64,000 bases of DNA from Vulcanisaeta moutnovskia 768-28 (GTDB taxonomy: Archaea; Thermoproteota; Thermoprotei; Thermoproteales; Thermocladiaceae), in the NCBI RefSeq assembly GCF_000190315.1, contig NC_015151.1:1736001-1800000 (forward strand). The letters are read 5' to 3'. The notes under the pieces are model-generated. The model had not been told where the DNA came from, made no database searches, and saw nothing but the letters and a program-made list of their open reading frames with translations. Within the stretch, counting starts at the first letter, position 1. Each line of letters opens with the position of its first letter. Below, in pieces: positions 16,997 to 27,147 of the stretch. A program made the position numbers and the translations under genes.

Positions 16997-17809
16997 ATGC
17001 ATTCATTAAAATCAAACATACCCATAATCCTAATCCTACTAATCTCCGTATTTATTTTCTCAATTCTCATAATATACCCACTAGCCCTACTTATAGTGCT
17101 TGGTTTCCCATTGATACCTAAGGCTTTATCCGTAATGAGTTTCATACAGGCCATTGAGGTTACTGTGACCATGTCAACACTATCAGCCTTAATAGCCATA
17201 ATCATGGGGACACCAATAGCCTACGTAATGGCTCGATACAACTTCCACCTAAAGAGTATTGTTGATGCTGTGATTGACATACCAATAATGATACCGCATA
17301 TAATAGTTGGAATAATGGTTGTATTGGCCTTCGCATCATACTACGGACTTGGCTCTATCCTGAAGGCGCACGGTATTAACTTCATAAATACGCTTTGGGG
17401 GGCCACAACTGCCGTGGCTTTCCTCTCATCGACATACTACATAAGAGTTGTTGAGTCATCAATTGTAATGATAAATCCTGAGATGGAGGCTGTCGCAAGA
17501 ACACTGGGTGCAAGTCCACTAAGAGTCTTCACTTCAGTAATACTCCCGAGAATCTGGAGGTCGATGGCGACCGGCGCCATTTTGTCATGGGCAAGATCGG
17601 TCTCTGAGGCTGGTGCCCTGTTTATTGTTGCATACTATGTACTATTTGGTAAGAATCTTGTTTACCCAGCCTCTGTCTATATCTATGAGAGTTACGTAGG
17701 TATTGGTTTAGTAAATGCCGTGGAGTTTTCAGCGGCTCTTGTCGCGGTTATTCTCGTAATTTTCGTAATCTACAGGGTCTTAATTAGTATAGGTGGTGGT
17801 CATGCCTAA
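16997..17809 (+). CDS. wtpB: tungstate/molybdate ABC transporter permease
   Basis: About 270 residues with six transmembrane segments. The ABC permease EAA loop (EMEAVARTLGASPLRVFTSVILPRIWRSMATGAILSW) is where the ATPase docks. The last part, SVSEAGALFIVAYY, matches the ModB/WtpB group. ATG 16997, 13 bases after the binding-protein stop, is preferred over ATG 16955, which would overlap the upstream gene by 29 bases. The stop overlaps the ATPase start. Confidence 0.85.
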   Translation: MHSLKSNIPIILILLISVFIFSILIIYPLALLIVLGFPLIPKALSVMSFIQAIEVTVTMSTLSALIAIIMGTPIAYVMARYNFHLKSIVDAVIDIPIMIPHIIVGIMVVLAFASYYGLGSILKAHGINFINTLWGATTAVAFLSSTYYIRVVESSIVMINPEMEAVARTLGASPLRVFTSVILPRIWRSMATGAILSWARSVSEAGALFIVAYYVLFGKNLVYPASVYIYESYVGIGLVNAVEFSAALVAVILVIFVIYRVLISIGGGHA

Positions 17810-18842
17810 CATGGTTGAGTTGAGAGGGGTTGTCACAAGGCTTAGATACTTTACCCTAGGCCCCATAAGTACTGTATTTGGGCGTGAGACGTATAATGTG
17901 GTTCTTGGGCCAACAGGATCAGGTAAGAGCACATTGCTTAAGGTAATTGCAGGTATTTATAGGGCTAGTATGGGTAATATATTGATTGATAGTGTTGATG
18001 TGACTAGGGAGCCGCCAGAGTCCCGTAATGTGTCGTATGTGCCACAGGGATACGCGGTCTTTGACCATATGACTGTTTATGAGAATATTGAGTATGGGCT
18101 TAGATTTAGAGGTGTGCCAAGGCAGGATAGGCGTAGGCTTATTCAGGAGATTGCTAAGGACTTAGGTATTGATTATTTGCTCAATAGGAGGGCAGTTAAT
18201 TTAAGTGGTGGTGAGCAGCAGAGGGTTGCGTTGGCTAGGGCGCTCGTTATTAGACCTAAAGTCCTACTACTGGATGAGCCTCTCTCAATGCTTGATAGAG
18301 AGACTAGGGATAGGATAATGATTATGCTGAGGGAATTGCCTGGGAGGTATGGTATTACGGTAATTCACGTGACTCATGATTGGGATGAGGCATACTCACT
18401 GGCTGATAAGGTATTTATTATGAGGGAGGGCAGGATAATAGAGGAGGGAAATCCTGAGCAGGTATTTAATAAACCAAGCAGGGTTTTCACAGCTAAATTC
18501 CTCGGTTTTCAAAACATAATCAGAGGTATTGCGGAGGGCAGTATCGTTAGGCTTAGTAATGAGATTGAGTTACGTATTGATGAGTACGTTGATGGTGAGG
18601 TTTATGTTTGTGTACGGCCGGAATGGATTAGGGTCGCTAGGGATGAAGGTGTTAATATTGATGGTCATAATGTGCTTAGGGGTGTTGTTAATGAGGTAAT
18701 TAGGAGTAGATTTGGGTATCAATTATTGGTTTCGATAGGTAATAACCTGTCTTTAACGGCAATATCGAGTAGTGTCTTCAAGCCTGGCGATAAGGTTTTA
18801 CTTTTAATACCTAGGGAAAGTGTTCATGTAATTAAGGATTGA
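17802..18842 (+). CDS. wtpC: tungstate/molybdate ABC transporter ATPase
   Basis: This is a protein of about 346 residues. Walker A is LGPTGSGKST, the Q-loop is SYVPQGYAVFDHMTVYENI, the signature is NLSGGEQQRVALARAL, Walker B is VLLLDEPLSMLD and the switch is VIHVTHDWDEA. The C-terminal 100 residues form a TOBE/MOP-like regulatory domain, as in ModC/WtpC. ATG 17802 overlaps the permease stop by 8 bases, giving a three-gene operon. A longer frame from GTG 17793 is possible. Confidence 0.9.
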   Translation: MPNMVELRGVVTRLRYFTLGPISTVFGRETYNVVLGPTGSGKSTLLKVIAGIYRASMGNILIDSVDVTREPPESRNVSYVPQGYAVFDHMTVYENIEYGLRFRGVPRQDRRRLIQEIAKDLGIDYLLNRRAVNLSGGEQQRVALARALVIRPKVLLLDEPLSMLDRETRDRIMIMLRELPGRYGITVIHVTHDWDEAYSLADKVFIMREGRIIEEGNPEQVFNKPSRVFTAKFLGFQNIIRGIAEGSIVRLSNEIELRIDEYVDGEVYVCVRPEWIRVARDEGVNIDGHNVLRGVVNEVIRSRFGYQLLVSIGNNLSLTAISSSVFKPGDKVLLLIPRESVHVIKD

Positions 18843-18886
18843 ATTAATGAATCTGTATTCAGTTGAATATTTTTCATATAATTTCT

Positions 18887-18926
18887 ATATTGATCAATTG
18901 CCGAATTCATATTCAGAAATCAATAT
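18887..18926. promoter_or_regulatory. inverted repeat overlapping the malic enzyme TATA box
   Basis: ATATTGAT (18887-18894) and ATCAATAT (18919-18926) are perfect inverted copies 24 bases apart. The right copy overlaps the TATA box (18922-18930), whose centre is 26 bases before ATG 18952. A regulator bound there would block TBP. Confidence 0.4.
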
Positions 18927-18951
18927 AAATCCTTAAGTTGTGCATTTCGCG

Positions 18952-20283
18952 ATGAGCGAGGAGTCAAGTAAATGGTTTAAGATAGCCATTGAAGCATCAA
19001 GAAGGTATGGGGGGAAGATAATGATATTACCGAAGGTACCCGTTAGGAGTTTACAGGATTTCTCAATATGGTACACGCCGGGTGTCGCTGCGGTTTCAAA
19101 GGAGATAAATGCGGATGTTGATAAATCCTTTGAGTACACATGGAGGTGGAACGCAATTGCGATTTTAACTGATGGTAGTAGGGTACTTGGGCTTGGCAAT
19201 GTTGGTCCAGAGGCGGCGATGCCAGTCATGGAGGGCAAATCGCTCCTCTTTAAGTACCTTGGCGGTGTTGATGCAGTACCATTACCTGTAAGGGTTAAGA
19301 CGCAGGACGATATTGTTAATATTGGTAAGACAATAGAACCTGCCTTCGGTGGTATTAACCTAGAGGATATTGAGTCACCAAAGTGTTTCCACATACTCGA
19401 GAAATTAAGGGAGGAGCTGAAGATTGCTGTTTGGCATGATGATCAACAGGGAACAGCCGGTGCAATATTGGCCGGTCTAATAAATGCCTTTAAGGTCGTT
19501 GGTAAGAAGATCGAGGATTCAACAATAGCATTCATAGGCGCTGGTGCATCGAACATAGCCGCTGCCAGGGTATTGATTAAGTACGGTGTTAAGCCAGGTA
19601 ATATAATACTCGTTGATAGTAAGGGAATACTACACCCTGAGAGAGAGGACATGGATAAACTAATGCTTACTAATCCCTGGAAGTATGACTTAGCAATAAA
19701 GACTAATGCTGAGAGGAGGAAGGGCGGTATTAAGGAGGCTCTTGTAGGGATAGATGCCGTGGTTGCAGCATCTGTTCAGGGACCCGGCGTGATTAAGAAG
19801 GAGTGGGTTAGGTCAATGAATAAGGACCCAATAGTCTTTGCCCTAGCAAACCCAATACCGGAGATCTGGCCTTGGGAGGCTAAGGAGGCTGGTGCTAAGG
19901 TTGTGGCTACAGGTAGGAGCGACTTCCCTAATCAAGTGAATAATTCCCTGGTGTTTCCAGGCGTTTTCAGAGGTTCGCTGGATGCTAGGGTTAGGACGAT
20001 AACTGATGAATTGATAATAGCCGCTGCTCAGGAAATAGCGAATTTCGTTGGTGATAAATTGAGTGAGGACAAGATACTACCGACGATGGAGGAGTGGGAC
20101 TTCTACCCAAGAGTTGCTGCTGCTGTTGCTGTTAAGGCTGCTGAACTGGGTGTTGCTAGGAGGTCCTTAACCTGGAAGGAGGAGTATGAGAGAGCTAAGG
20201 AAGTTATTGCTAGTGCTAGGTTAATGATTGAGACCTTATTTGGTAAGGGATTAATAAAGGACTTACTGAGTGACATGACTTAA
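18952..20283 (+). CDS. malic enzyme (oxaloacetate-decarboxylating malate dehydrogenase)
   Basis: About 443 residues. The N-terminal domain has [14 protein letters not shown] and [25 protein letters not shown]. The [11 protein letters not shown] segment is the malic-enzyme metal and substrate signature. The NAD(P)-binding domain shows [14 protein letters not shown], and [14 protein letters not shown] and [13 protein letters not shown] follow. It converts malate to pyruvate and CO2, linking the citric acid cycle to gluconeogenesis. The leaderless start ATG 18952 follows from the TATA box at 18922-18930; an in-frame GTG at 18940 lies too close to it. Confidence 0.94.
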   Translation: MSEESSKWFKIAIEASRRYGGKIMILPKVPVRSLQDFSIWYTPGVAAVSKEINADVDKSFEYTWRWNAIAILTDGSRVLGLGNVGPEAAMPVMEGKSLLFKYLGGVDAVPLPVRVKTQDDIVNIGKTIEPAFGGINLEDIESPKCFHILEKLREELKIAVWHDDQQGTAGAILAGLINAFKVVGKKIEDSTIAFIGAGASNIAAARVLIKYGVKPGNIILVDSKGILHPEREDMDKLMLTNPWKYDLAIKTNAERRKGGIKEALVGIDAVVAASVQGPGVIKKEWVRSMNKDPIVFALANPIPEIWPWEAKEAGAKVVATGRSDFPNQVNNSLVFPGVFRGSLDARVRTITDELIIAAAQEIANFVGDKLSEDKILPTMEEWDFYPRVAAAVAVKAAELGVARRSLTWKEEYERAKEVIASARLMIETLFGKGLIKDLLSDMT

Positions 20284-20284
20284 A

Positions 20285-20581
20285 TTATACTGAGTCCTTA
20301 ATCTGTTCAAGTAATGAAATTACCTGCCAGAAAATAACCCTACTAAAAAGTGGCATGTTTGGGTCCGCCAATGCATCATCGAGTATACTAATAACCGTTG
20401 AAGCCTTTAGGCCTGGGCTCATGTTTGGGTCCATTAATATCCTAACAGCCTCACTGGCGGCCCTTCTAATATTTCTAGGTATACCCATGTCCTGAACAAC
20501 CCTCGTTAGGTAATATAGGGCCTGCTTTATTCTCTCGTCCGTTTCATCCTTACTCAATCCAGGTGTTTGTCTACTTGACAT
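20285..20581 (-). CDS. UPF0147 family protein
   Basis: This all-helical protein of about 98 residues matches the archaeal UPF0147 family, with GIPRNIRRAASEAVRILMDPNMSPGLKASTVISILDDALADPNMP. Function unknown but widely kept in archaea. ATG 20581 is preceded by GGTGAT, a good Shine-Dalgarno site, with a TATA box near 20625-20634 on the minus strand; frames starting upstream at 20593 are less likely. The stop is 2 bases from the malic enzyme stop. Confidence 0.88.
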   Translation of the reverse strand: MSSRQTPGLSKDETDERIKQALYYLTRVVQDMGIPRNIRRAASEAVRILMDPNMSPGLKASTVISILDDALADPNMPLFSRVIFWQVISLLEQIKDSV

Positions 20582-20832
20582 GGTCATCACCAAAGAAGGT
20601 CTTTTGTGCTGAACAATCGTTGATAACTAATATAAAAACATTTTCTTTGATTAATTCATTAATTACTCTATAGCATTCATGTTTTTTCAGGGTTTAAGTA
20701 TGCATGAATTATTTACGCTTTTATGATCATCATCATGGTTAATTGATCTCTAAATAGGTATGTGGAAAAGATAATTATGTAAAGTGGTTATGTGCGTTAT
20801 GAATATTTTTATAACAAGCGAATGTTTTTTAA

Positions 20833-21321
20833 ATGAGTTCACTGGATACTTCATTGATGTCAATAACCGAGGAGATAGACCAGACCGATATTGAAATTTT
20901 AAAGATGTTGCAGGATGATTGCAGGATAACCCTCGATGAAATGGCTAATAAGCTGAAGATTTCAAAATCAACGGTTTACTATAGGATTAAGAAGCTTGAG
21001 AGACTTGGCATAATACTTGGCTGTCACGCCAAGTTAAGCCCTGAGAAAATGGGTAAGGATTATGTGGCTGTGGTATTAGTTAAGGCTAGGTACGGTCCTG
21101 GTTACCACGAGAAGGTTGGCCAAAAGTTGGCGAGTATTGGTGGCGTGACTATTGTTTATTACATATTTGGTGAGTGGGACTTTGTATTGCAGGTTAGGGC
21201 TAGTGGTAAGGATGAGATTCTTAGGATACTTGAGCAGATAATGAATATGGAGGAGGTTGAGAGAACATCAACATTGATAGTGGCTAAGGTCATTAAGGGG
21301 GATCCAAGATTACCCATCTAA
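20833..21321 (+). CDS. Lrp/AsnC-family transcriptional regulator
   Basis: The 162-residue regulator has an N-terminal winged helix-turn-helix (DQTDIEILKMLQDDCRITLDEMANKLKISKSTVYYRIKKLE) and a C-terminal RAM ligand-binding/oligomerisation domain (GEWDFVLQVRASGKDEILRILEQI). TATA-like TTTTTATA at 20806-20813 lies 26 bases before ATG 20833. It is alone in its transcription unit; its targets are not evident. Confidence 0.93.
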   Translation: MSSLDTSLMSITEEIDQTDIEILKMLQDDCRITLDEMANKLKISKSTVYYRIKKLERLGIILGCHAKLSPEKMGKDYVAVVLVKARYGPGYHEKVGQKLASIGGVTIVYYIFGEWDFVLQVRASGKDEILRILEQIMNMEEVERTSTLIVAKVIKGDPRLPI

Positions 21322-21403
21322 AAGGAAAGGATTAACTACGTAGTTGCTTTAAATTAATTCATGAAGAGTAAGTTTAAGATATTTGTTCTTTACTAACTTA
21401 ATA

Positions 21404-23758
21404 ATGGAATTAACATTCTGGTTATTGGACGTAACATATGGTGTTGTCGGTAACGCACCAGAGCTTAGATTATTTGGTATTACTAACGATGATAAAAGGG
21501 TTCTTGTTCTTGATAGATCCTTTCGACCTTACTTCTATGTATTACCGTCAGGCGATGTCAATAATGTATTCACTAACGTTAAGCGTAAGTTGGAGGGTAA
21601 GGTATTGAATGTGGAGATTGTTAAGCGTAGGTTATTTAGTAATGAGGTTGATGCTATTAAGGTAATTGCGACAATTCCTGAGAAGGTTAGGGAACTTAGG
21701 GAACTCGCTGCTGAGGTTCCAGGTGTCGAGGATGTACTTGAGGCCGACATTAGGTTCTCACAGAGGTACTTACTGGATATGGGTATTAAGCCGAGCAATT
21801 GGGTTGTTGTTGATCAGTGTGAGGAAACTAAGGGTAATTACCAGGTTGACCTGGTTTGTCTTGCTAAAACAAGGCCTAGGATGATTGAAGAACATAAATT
21901 ACCTAGTTTCAAGATCCTTGCATTTGATATTGAGGTTTACAACCCAAGGGGTATGCCAAATCCTGACAGGGACCCCGTGATAATAATATCAACGATGACC
22001 AAAGAGGATGGTGTTAAAATGTTTGTGGTGAATGATGATAAGAACGATGCTAAAATAATTAGGGAATTCCTAGATTACTTTAAGAGGTACGACCCTGATG
22101 TTGTGGTTGGTTATAATAATAATGGTTTTGATTGGCCTTACCTAGTTAATAGATCCTCGAGAATCGGCGTTAGGCTGGCCCTATCCAGGATGAGTAATCC
22201 ACCTGAACCCAGCGTTTATGGCCACTGGTCAATAATTGGCAGAGCAAATGTCGACCTATATAACTTCATTGAGGAGGTTGGTGAGATAAAGGTGAAAAGT
22301 CTTGATAGAGCTGCGGAGTTTTTTGGAATAATGAAGAGGGATGAACGTGTTTTAATACCTGGCCACAGAATACATGAGTACTGGGATGATAAGTCTAAGC
22401 GTGATCAACTACTTAAGTATGCCAGGGATGATGTGGTCAGTACTTACGGCTTAGCTGAGAAACTTCTTCCATTTGCTATTCAATTATCCTCAATATCAGG
22501 GCTTCCACTGGATCAAGTAGGTGCGGCTAGTGTGGGTGCTAGGGTTGAGTGGATGATATTTTATGAGGCTGTTAAGAGAGGCGAGTTAGCGCCTAATCGT
22601 GAGGAGAGACCCTACGAGACCTATAAGGGCGCTGTCGTGCTTGAGCCAAGGCCTGGTCTTCATGAGGACATTGCCGTGATAGACTTCTCAAGCATGTACC
22701 CGAGCATCATGATGAAGTATAATGTTTCACCAGATACGCTAGTACTTGGGGATTGTGATGATTGCCACGTAGCGCCTGAGGTTAATTACAAGTTTAGAAA
22801 GTCACCCGAGGGATTATATCCAGGTTTACTTAGGATGTTAGTTGAAAGTAGACGTAAAGTAAGGGAGTTAATGAAGAAATATCCAGAGAATAGTCCTGAG
22901 TGGACCCTTTTGAACGAGAGACAGAGGGCGCTTAAGGTTATGGCTAATGCCATGTACGGATACTGTGGTTGGTTGGGGGCTAGGTGGTATAGGCGTGAGG
23001 TCGCCGAGGCTGTCACGGCATGGGGCAGAAACTTGCTCAAGACTGTTATTGAGAAGGCTAAATCCCTGAGCCTTCCAATTATTTATGGTGATACTGACAG
23101 CCTATTTGTTAGGAATATCAGTGATAAGGTTGATGCATTAATTAACTACATAAATAATGAGCTTGGATTTGATGTAAAGGTTGATAAGGTGTATAGGAGG
23201 GTTTTGTTCACGGAGGCTAAGAAGAGGTATGTTGGTTTAACAATCGATGGTGAGATAGACATTGTTGGTTTTGAGGCCGCTAGAGGCGACTGGGCTGAGA
23301 TTGCTAAGGATGTTCAGGAAAGCGTCGCCGAGATAGTGCTAACAACGGGTGATGTTAGTAAGGCGGTTTCTTATGTTAAGTCCATAATTGATAAGGTTAA
23401 GGCGTATCAATTCGATATTGATGATGTAATCATTTGGAAGACACTTGATAAGTCGTTGAATGAGTATAAGGTTTTGACGCCGCATGTTGCTGCGGCTAAG
23501 CAGTTGGTGGAGGCTGGTTATAAGGTTGGTAAGGGTGACATGATTGGTTACGTAGTTGTTAAGGGTGGAGGCGCCAAGTTGGCTTATAAGGTTAAGCCAT
23601 ACATACTTGTTAAGGATATTAGGGAGATTGATGTTGATTACTATGTTGAGAAGCAGATAGTTCCTGCCGCTATGAGGATACTCGAGGTTTTGGGGATTAA
23701 GGAGTCACAGCTTATGGAGGGTAAGGCAGGTAAATCAATACTTGACTACTTCTCATAA
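21404..23758 (+). CDS. polB: family B DNA polymerase
   Basis: The 784-residue replicative-type polymerase has an intact 3'-5' exonuclease: FDIEVYN near residue 175, NNNGFDWPYL and YARDDV. Polymerase motif A is DFSSMYPSI (about 425), motif B is KVMANAMYGYCG (about 510) and motif C is YGDTDS (about 560). The C-terminal KSILDYFS resembles a PCNA-binding motif. Crenarchaea carry several family B paralogues and I cannot say which this is. ATG 21404 is preferred over a TTG at 21383. Confidence 0.94.
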   Translation: MELTFWLLDVTYGVVGNAPELRLFGITNDDKRVLVLDRSFRPYFYVLPSGDVNNVFTNVKRKLEGKVLNVEIVKRRLFSNEVDAIKVIATIPEKVRELRELAAEVPGVEDVLEADIRFSQRYLLDMGIKPSNWVVVDQCEETKGNYQVDLVCLAKTRPRMIEEHKLPSFKILAFDIEVYNPRGMPNPDRDPVIIISTMTKEDGVKMFVVNDDKNDAKIIREFLDYFKRYDPDVVVGYNNNGFDWPYLVNRSSRIGVRLALSRMSNPPEPSVYGHWSIIGRANVDLYNFIEEVGEIKVKSLDRAAEFFGIMKRDERVLIPGHRIHEYWDDKSKRDQLLKYARDDVVSTYGLAEKLLPFAIQLSSISGLPLDQVGAASVGARVEWMIFYEAVKRGELAPNREERPYETYKGAVVLEPRPGLHEDIAVIDFSSMYPSIMMKYNVSPDTLVLGDCDDCHVAPEVNYKFRKSPEGLYPGLLRMLVESRRKVRELMKKYPENSPEWTLLNERQRALKVMANAMYGYCGWLGARWYRREVAEAVTAWGRNLLKTVIEKAKSLSLPIIYGDTDSLFVRNISDKVDALINYINNELGFDVKVDKVYRRVLFTEAKKRYVGLTIDGEIDIVGFEAARGDWAEIAKDVQESVAEIVLTTGDVSKAVSYVKSIIDKVKAYQFDIDDVIIWKTLDKSLNEYKVLTPHVAAAKQLVEAGYKVGKGDMIGYVVVKGGGAKLAYKVKPYILVKDIREIDVDYYVEKQIVPAAMRILEVLGIKESQLMEGKAGKSILDYFS

Positions 23759-23799
23759 CTTATGAAAATATTTAACTAGGATTATTTTACTTAAGGTTC

Positions 23800-25170
23800 T
23801 CATTGCTTGGTTTCAGTATTTACCTTACTTAGGTACTCATCTATGGTTAGTATTAGCATGTCAGTGGGTACCTTCGTTATGTTGCCCACTCTCGACATAA
23901 TTAGTAACTTGACGCCTTTGCTTGATGCAACATCCACTAGGCGTTGTGTGCAGACGCCATCAAACACAACGGCATATGCATTGGGTAATTGCTGCAGTGT
24001 ATCAACAAGGTCTCTCACGGGTATCCTCTTTACCTCAGTCCAGTGGTCATCATATATTACTGCCTCTAGGGTTCCGCTCAATTTCTTCATCTCATCAATA
24101 ATATTCTGAGGCAATTGAGGTAATTCAAGGCTTGCCTGCTGAGGCTGAGGTGCTGGTTGTGGAGTGGTAGCTTGTACCGGAGTTACTGCTTGCACCTGCT
24201 GTGGCTGTGGTGTTACTTGAACTTTCTCGGTTTGTTGCGGTTGTTCCTGAATTGGAACTTCTATTGCCTGTGCCTGTGGTATTTCCTGCTGTGTCTGTGC
24301 TTGTCTTGCTTCCTCAATCATCTTCCTTTCTTTCTTCTCAAGGCTCGCTAGGTACTCCTCAGCAGGTACCTTATTTCTAAGTGCCTTTGTTATTTCCTTA
24401 GCCGTTAATTGTTCAACTTCCTTACCAGGCGGCGCCTTAGCTATGTAATCAATATCAGCATACTTAAGCAACTCCTTAAGTAGCATTTCACCACCTCTAT
24501 CTCCATCAACAAAGGCGATTGTGGTCTTTTTCTTACTTAATTCAATCACGGTTTTCGGAACACCACCGCTTGATCCTCCAAGGCCTATTACGTTCTTAAA
24601 CCCATGCTTAACTAGATTAAGTACGTCTGCTCTACCTTCAACAATTATTACTGTATCAGCCTTATCCACTTCAGACCCTGCAGGTAATTTTTCTGGTCCA
24701 TACTCAATAACCTCGGTTTCCCTAATGTTCTCCATAAACTTCGTAATCAACTCCTTAGTATCGGGTAATGCCTCATGCTCAACAAGCTTAAGCAACTCCC
24801 TAGCCCTATCAAAGATCCTCTTCCTCTTCTCCTCCCTGAGATCCTTAATCTCAACCACCTGAACCTTAGCGTTGTAAGGCCCTACCTTATCCACAGTCTC
24901 TATCATTGCAGCCACAAGGGCAGTTTCATACCTATCCAGGTTCGATGGTATGTAGACCTTACCAATGGTCTTATCACCCTTATACTCGGTCTCAACCTCT
25001 ATCCTGCCAATCCTGCCATTCATTTGAAGTTCCCTCAAATCAAGTTCATTGCCTAAAAGTCCCTCTGTTTGGCTGAATAATGCGCCTATTATGTCGTACT
25101 TCTCCACAGTTCCCTGAACCTCCACATTAGCGACTACTAGGTACTTAGCCACAATTGTTAAGGCTCCCAT
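23800..25170 (-). CDS. dnaG: archaeal DnaG-like primase
   Basis: The 456-residue protein has the archaeal DnaG N-terminal domain (YDIIGALFSQTEGLLG ... LDLRELQ). A TOPRIM domain follows with VIIVEGRADVLNLVKHG near residue 175 and FVDGDRGGEM for metal binding. A Gln/Pro/Val-rich low-complexity linker runs from about residue 290 to 350, and a C-terminal domain follows. Archaeal DnaG is associated with the exosome and has primase activity in vitro. The convergent polymerase gene ends 41 bases away. The linker explains long spurious frames on the other strand. Confidence 0.94.
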   Translation of the reverse strand: MGALTIVAKYLVVANVEVQGTVEKYDIIGALFSQTEGLLGNELDLRELQMNGRIGRIEVETEYKGDKTIGKVYIPSNLDRYETALVAAMIETVDKVGPYNAKVQVVEIKDLREEKRKRIFDRARELLKLVEHEALPDTKELITKFMENIRETEVIEYGPEKLPAGSEVDKADTVIIVEGRADVLNLVKHGFKNVIGLGGSSGGVPKTVIELSKKKTTIAFVDGDRGGEMLLKELLKYADIDYIAKAPPGKEVEQLTAKEITKALRNKVPAEEYLASLEKKERKMIEEARQAQTQQEIPQAQAIEVPIQEQPQQTEKVQVTPQPQQVQAVTPVQATTPQPAPQPQQASLELPQLPQNIIDEMKKLSGTLEAVIYDDHWTEVKRIPVRDLVDTLQQLPNAYAVVFDGVCTQRLVDVASSKGVKLLIMSRVGNITKVPTDMLILTIDEYLSKVNTETKQ

Positions 25171-25369
25171 TACGACACCAAGTACTTCATGACTAAACTA
25201 GGTTAAAATGATTTCGCCTATGGTTATTCCTAGCAAAGTACAGGCCTTACTCCTCTTCTCACCTGATTCCCTTTGTGGATAGTTAGACTACCTTGATTGA
25301 GTATCATTATTTTCTCTCACTATCTCACACATTACTAATCCTACTCAATACAATTACTAATAGGACAAG

Positions 25370-25380
25370 GCTATTTAAAG
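25370..25380 (+). promoter_or_regulatory. TATA box of the methionine aminopeptidase gene
   Basis: GCTATTTAAAG at 25370-25380 is about 26 bases before GTG 25402, which supports that GTG as a leaderless start. Confidence 0.6.
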
Positions 25381-25401
25381 GAGTCTATGTGATCAGCTTA
25401 C

Positions 25402-26307
25402 GTGCCTTCGGACCTAGTGAGGATTTATGAGAGACTTGGTGTTATTGCAAGGGATGCGCTTAATTATGCGATGTCAATGGTGGAACCTGGAATGCCGATA
25501 CTTGAGCTATGTGAGAGGGTTGAGAATAGGATTAGGCAAAGTGGTGCAAAGCCAGCATTCCCTGTTAATGTAAGTGTTAATGAAGTTGCTGCCCACTACA
25601 CAGCGACTATAGGCGATAAATCAGTAATACCTAAGGGCGCCATTGTTAAGATAGACCTTGGTGCGCATATCGACGGCTACATAGTGGACACAGCGGTTAC
25701 GGTTACATTTAATCCAATGTATAATCAATTAGTTAAGTCCTCTATGAAAGCACTAGAGGCTGCTCAATTAATCATGAAACCTGGCGTTACATTAACGTCA
25801 GTGGGTGCGCAAATAGAGAGGGCTATAAGGTCCTTCGGGTTTAAGCCCATTAAGAACCTAAGTGGGCATTTAATAAGAAAATATGTACTTCACGCTGGTA
25901 AGTCAATTCCCAATTATGATAATGGTGATAAGCAGAAGATAGTTGAGGGTGAGGTGTATGCTGTCGAGCCTTTCTCAACGAATGGAGCTGGTTATGTAGA
26001 TGATGGGCCGCAAGTCACGATTTACCACCTACTTAAGAACCCAAGCCCTACAGATCCTCACTATGACGTGCTCTCATACATAAGTAGTGAGATTGGACCG
26101 TTGCCATTCACCCCAAGGTGGCTTGTTCCTAGGTTTGGCGATAAAGTTGGTGATTTAATAAACGAGTTATACGTAAAGGGTCATATTTATGGTTACCCCG
26201 TGTTGATAGAGCATGGTAAAGGCTTAGTGGCTCAAGTTGAGGATACATTTATGATAACCAGGGATGGTGCGATACCAGTAGTTAATGTGCTATCATTACT
26301 AAAGTAA
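25402..26307 (+). CDS. map: methionine aminopeptidase, type II
   Basis: The 301-residue pita-bread enzyme removes the initiator methionine. Metal ligands are visible in KIDLGAHIDGYIVDTAVTV (two Asp), the His in LSGHLIRKYVLHAGKSIPNY, GEVYAVEPFSTNGAG (Glu) and the late VEDTFMIT (Glu). The type II insertion (about residues 200-260) is present. GTG 25402 is 26 bases after its TATA box. It converges with uppS, 3 bases apart. Confidence 0.93.
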   Translation: MPSDLVRIYERLGVIARDALNYAMSMVEPGMPILELCERVENRIRQSGAKPAFPVNVSVNEVAAHYTATIGDKSVIPKGAIVKIDLGAHIDGYIVDTAVTVTFNPMYNQLVKSSMKALEAAQLIMKPGVTLTSVGAQIERAIRSFGFKPIKNLSGHLIRKYVLHAGKSIPNYDNGDKQKIVEGEVYAVEPFSTNGAGYVDDGPQVTIYHLLKNPSPTDPHYDVLSYISSEIGPLPFTPRWLVPRFGDKVGDLINELYVKGHIYGYPVLIEHGKGLVAQVEDTFMITRDGAIPVVNVLSLLK

Positions 26308-26310
26308 GAA

Positions 26311-27027
26311 TTACCTGCCAAACCTCCTTTCTCTCCTTTCATACTCGTCAATTGCTTGCTTAAGATCCTCTCTGGTTATTTCTGGCCAATATTTATTCAG
26401 GATGTAGAGTTCGGAGTATGCAGTTTCATATAGCAGGAAATTACTTATCCTATGTTCTCCTCCAGTCCTAATTACTAGGTCTGGTTCAGGGTAGGGCTCA
26501 TCATTCACGTATAGGTACTTAAATAACGCATTTTCATCAAGGTCACTAATGTTTACTTTACCACTATTATAATCAATAAGCAATTTCTTCATTGCATCAA
26601 TTATTTCCTGCCTACCACCATAAACCACCGCCAGGTTTAAATAATGATCTGAGTAATCTGCCGTAGTCTCCTCAGTAAGTTCTATTTCTCTACGTACATC
26701 CTCAGGTAAGAGCCAAGTCCTACCAATGACCCTAACCCTAACCCTATTCCTATGAATCCTCACATCTCTTCTAATCTTGATCAGTTTCTCCTTTAACAAA
26801 CTATACAGTAGATCAAGTTCCAGCTTGGATCTTCTAAGGAAGTTTTCGGTGGATAATACGTACACTGTAACAACCTTTATACCAAAATCCAAAGACCAAT
26901 CTAGAAACTCCTCAACCTTATCTGAGCCAATTCTATAGGCCTCTGTTATTGGTAATCCAACCTTCCTAGCCCACCTCCTATTCCCATCTGGTATAACACC
27001 AACATGTACTGGTACTGCACCTGGCAT
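26311..27027 (-). CDS. uppS: cis-prenyltransferase (undecaprenyl diphosphate synthase family)
   Basis: This 238-residue enzyme condenses isopentenyl diphosphate units into a long cis-polyprenyl diphosphate, the lipid carrier for N-glycosylation. Family motifs are VIPDGNRRWARKVG near the N-terminus, VYVLSTENFLRR, NLAVVYGGRQEIIDA and PEPDLVIRTGGEHRISNFLLYETAYSELYI. Full length. It is divergent from the epimerase gene, with about 120 bases between start codons. Confidence 0.94.
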   Translation of the reverse strand: MPGAVPVHVGVIPDGNRRWARKVGLPITEAYRIGSDKVEEFLDWSLDFGIKVVTVYVLSTENFLRRSKLELDLLYSLLKEKLIKIRRDVRIHRNRVRVRVIGRTWLLPEDVRREIELTEETTADYSDHYLNLAVVYGGRQEIIDAMKKLLIDYNSGKVNISDLDENALFKYLYVNDEPYPEPDLVIRTGGEHRISNFLLYETAYSELYILNKYWPEITREDLKQAIDEYERRERRFGR

Positions 27028-27147
27028 TCTATTTGGATTCTTGAAGATTGTCTGCCCCTTTTAAAGTTATGCCACCTAATTTATGGTTCCTTAATCGCTT
27101 GGGTAATAAATTTATTTTTGCATAATTTCGATGCTTTAGGAAATACA

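Noticed and set aside
20700-20760. ATGATGA-like C box on the minus strand near 20730
   Set aside because: No D' or D box occurs at guide spacing; the repeats of GAT/ATC are probably chance.
24109-25056. Long plus-strand open frames antisense to dnaG
   Set aside because: They mirror the Gln/Pro-rich linker and codon pattern of dnaG; the translations are low-complexity and have no promoter.
25171-25401. 231-base gap between dnaG and the aminopeptidase gene, searched for RNA genes
   Set aside because: There are CTGA and TGA-rich stretches, but no box pair with guide spacing and no tRNA fold; only the two promoters are visible.
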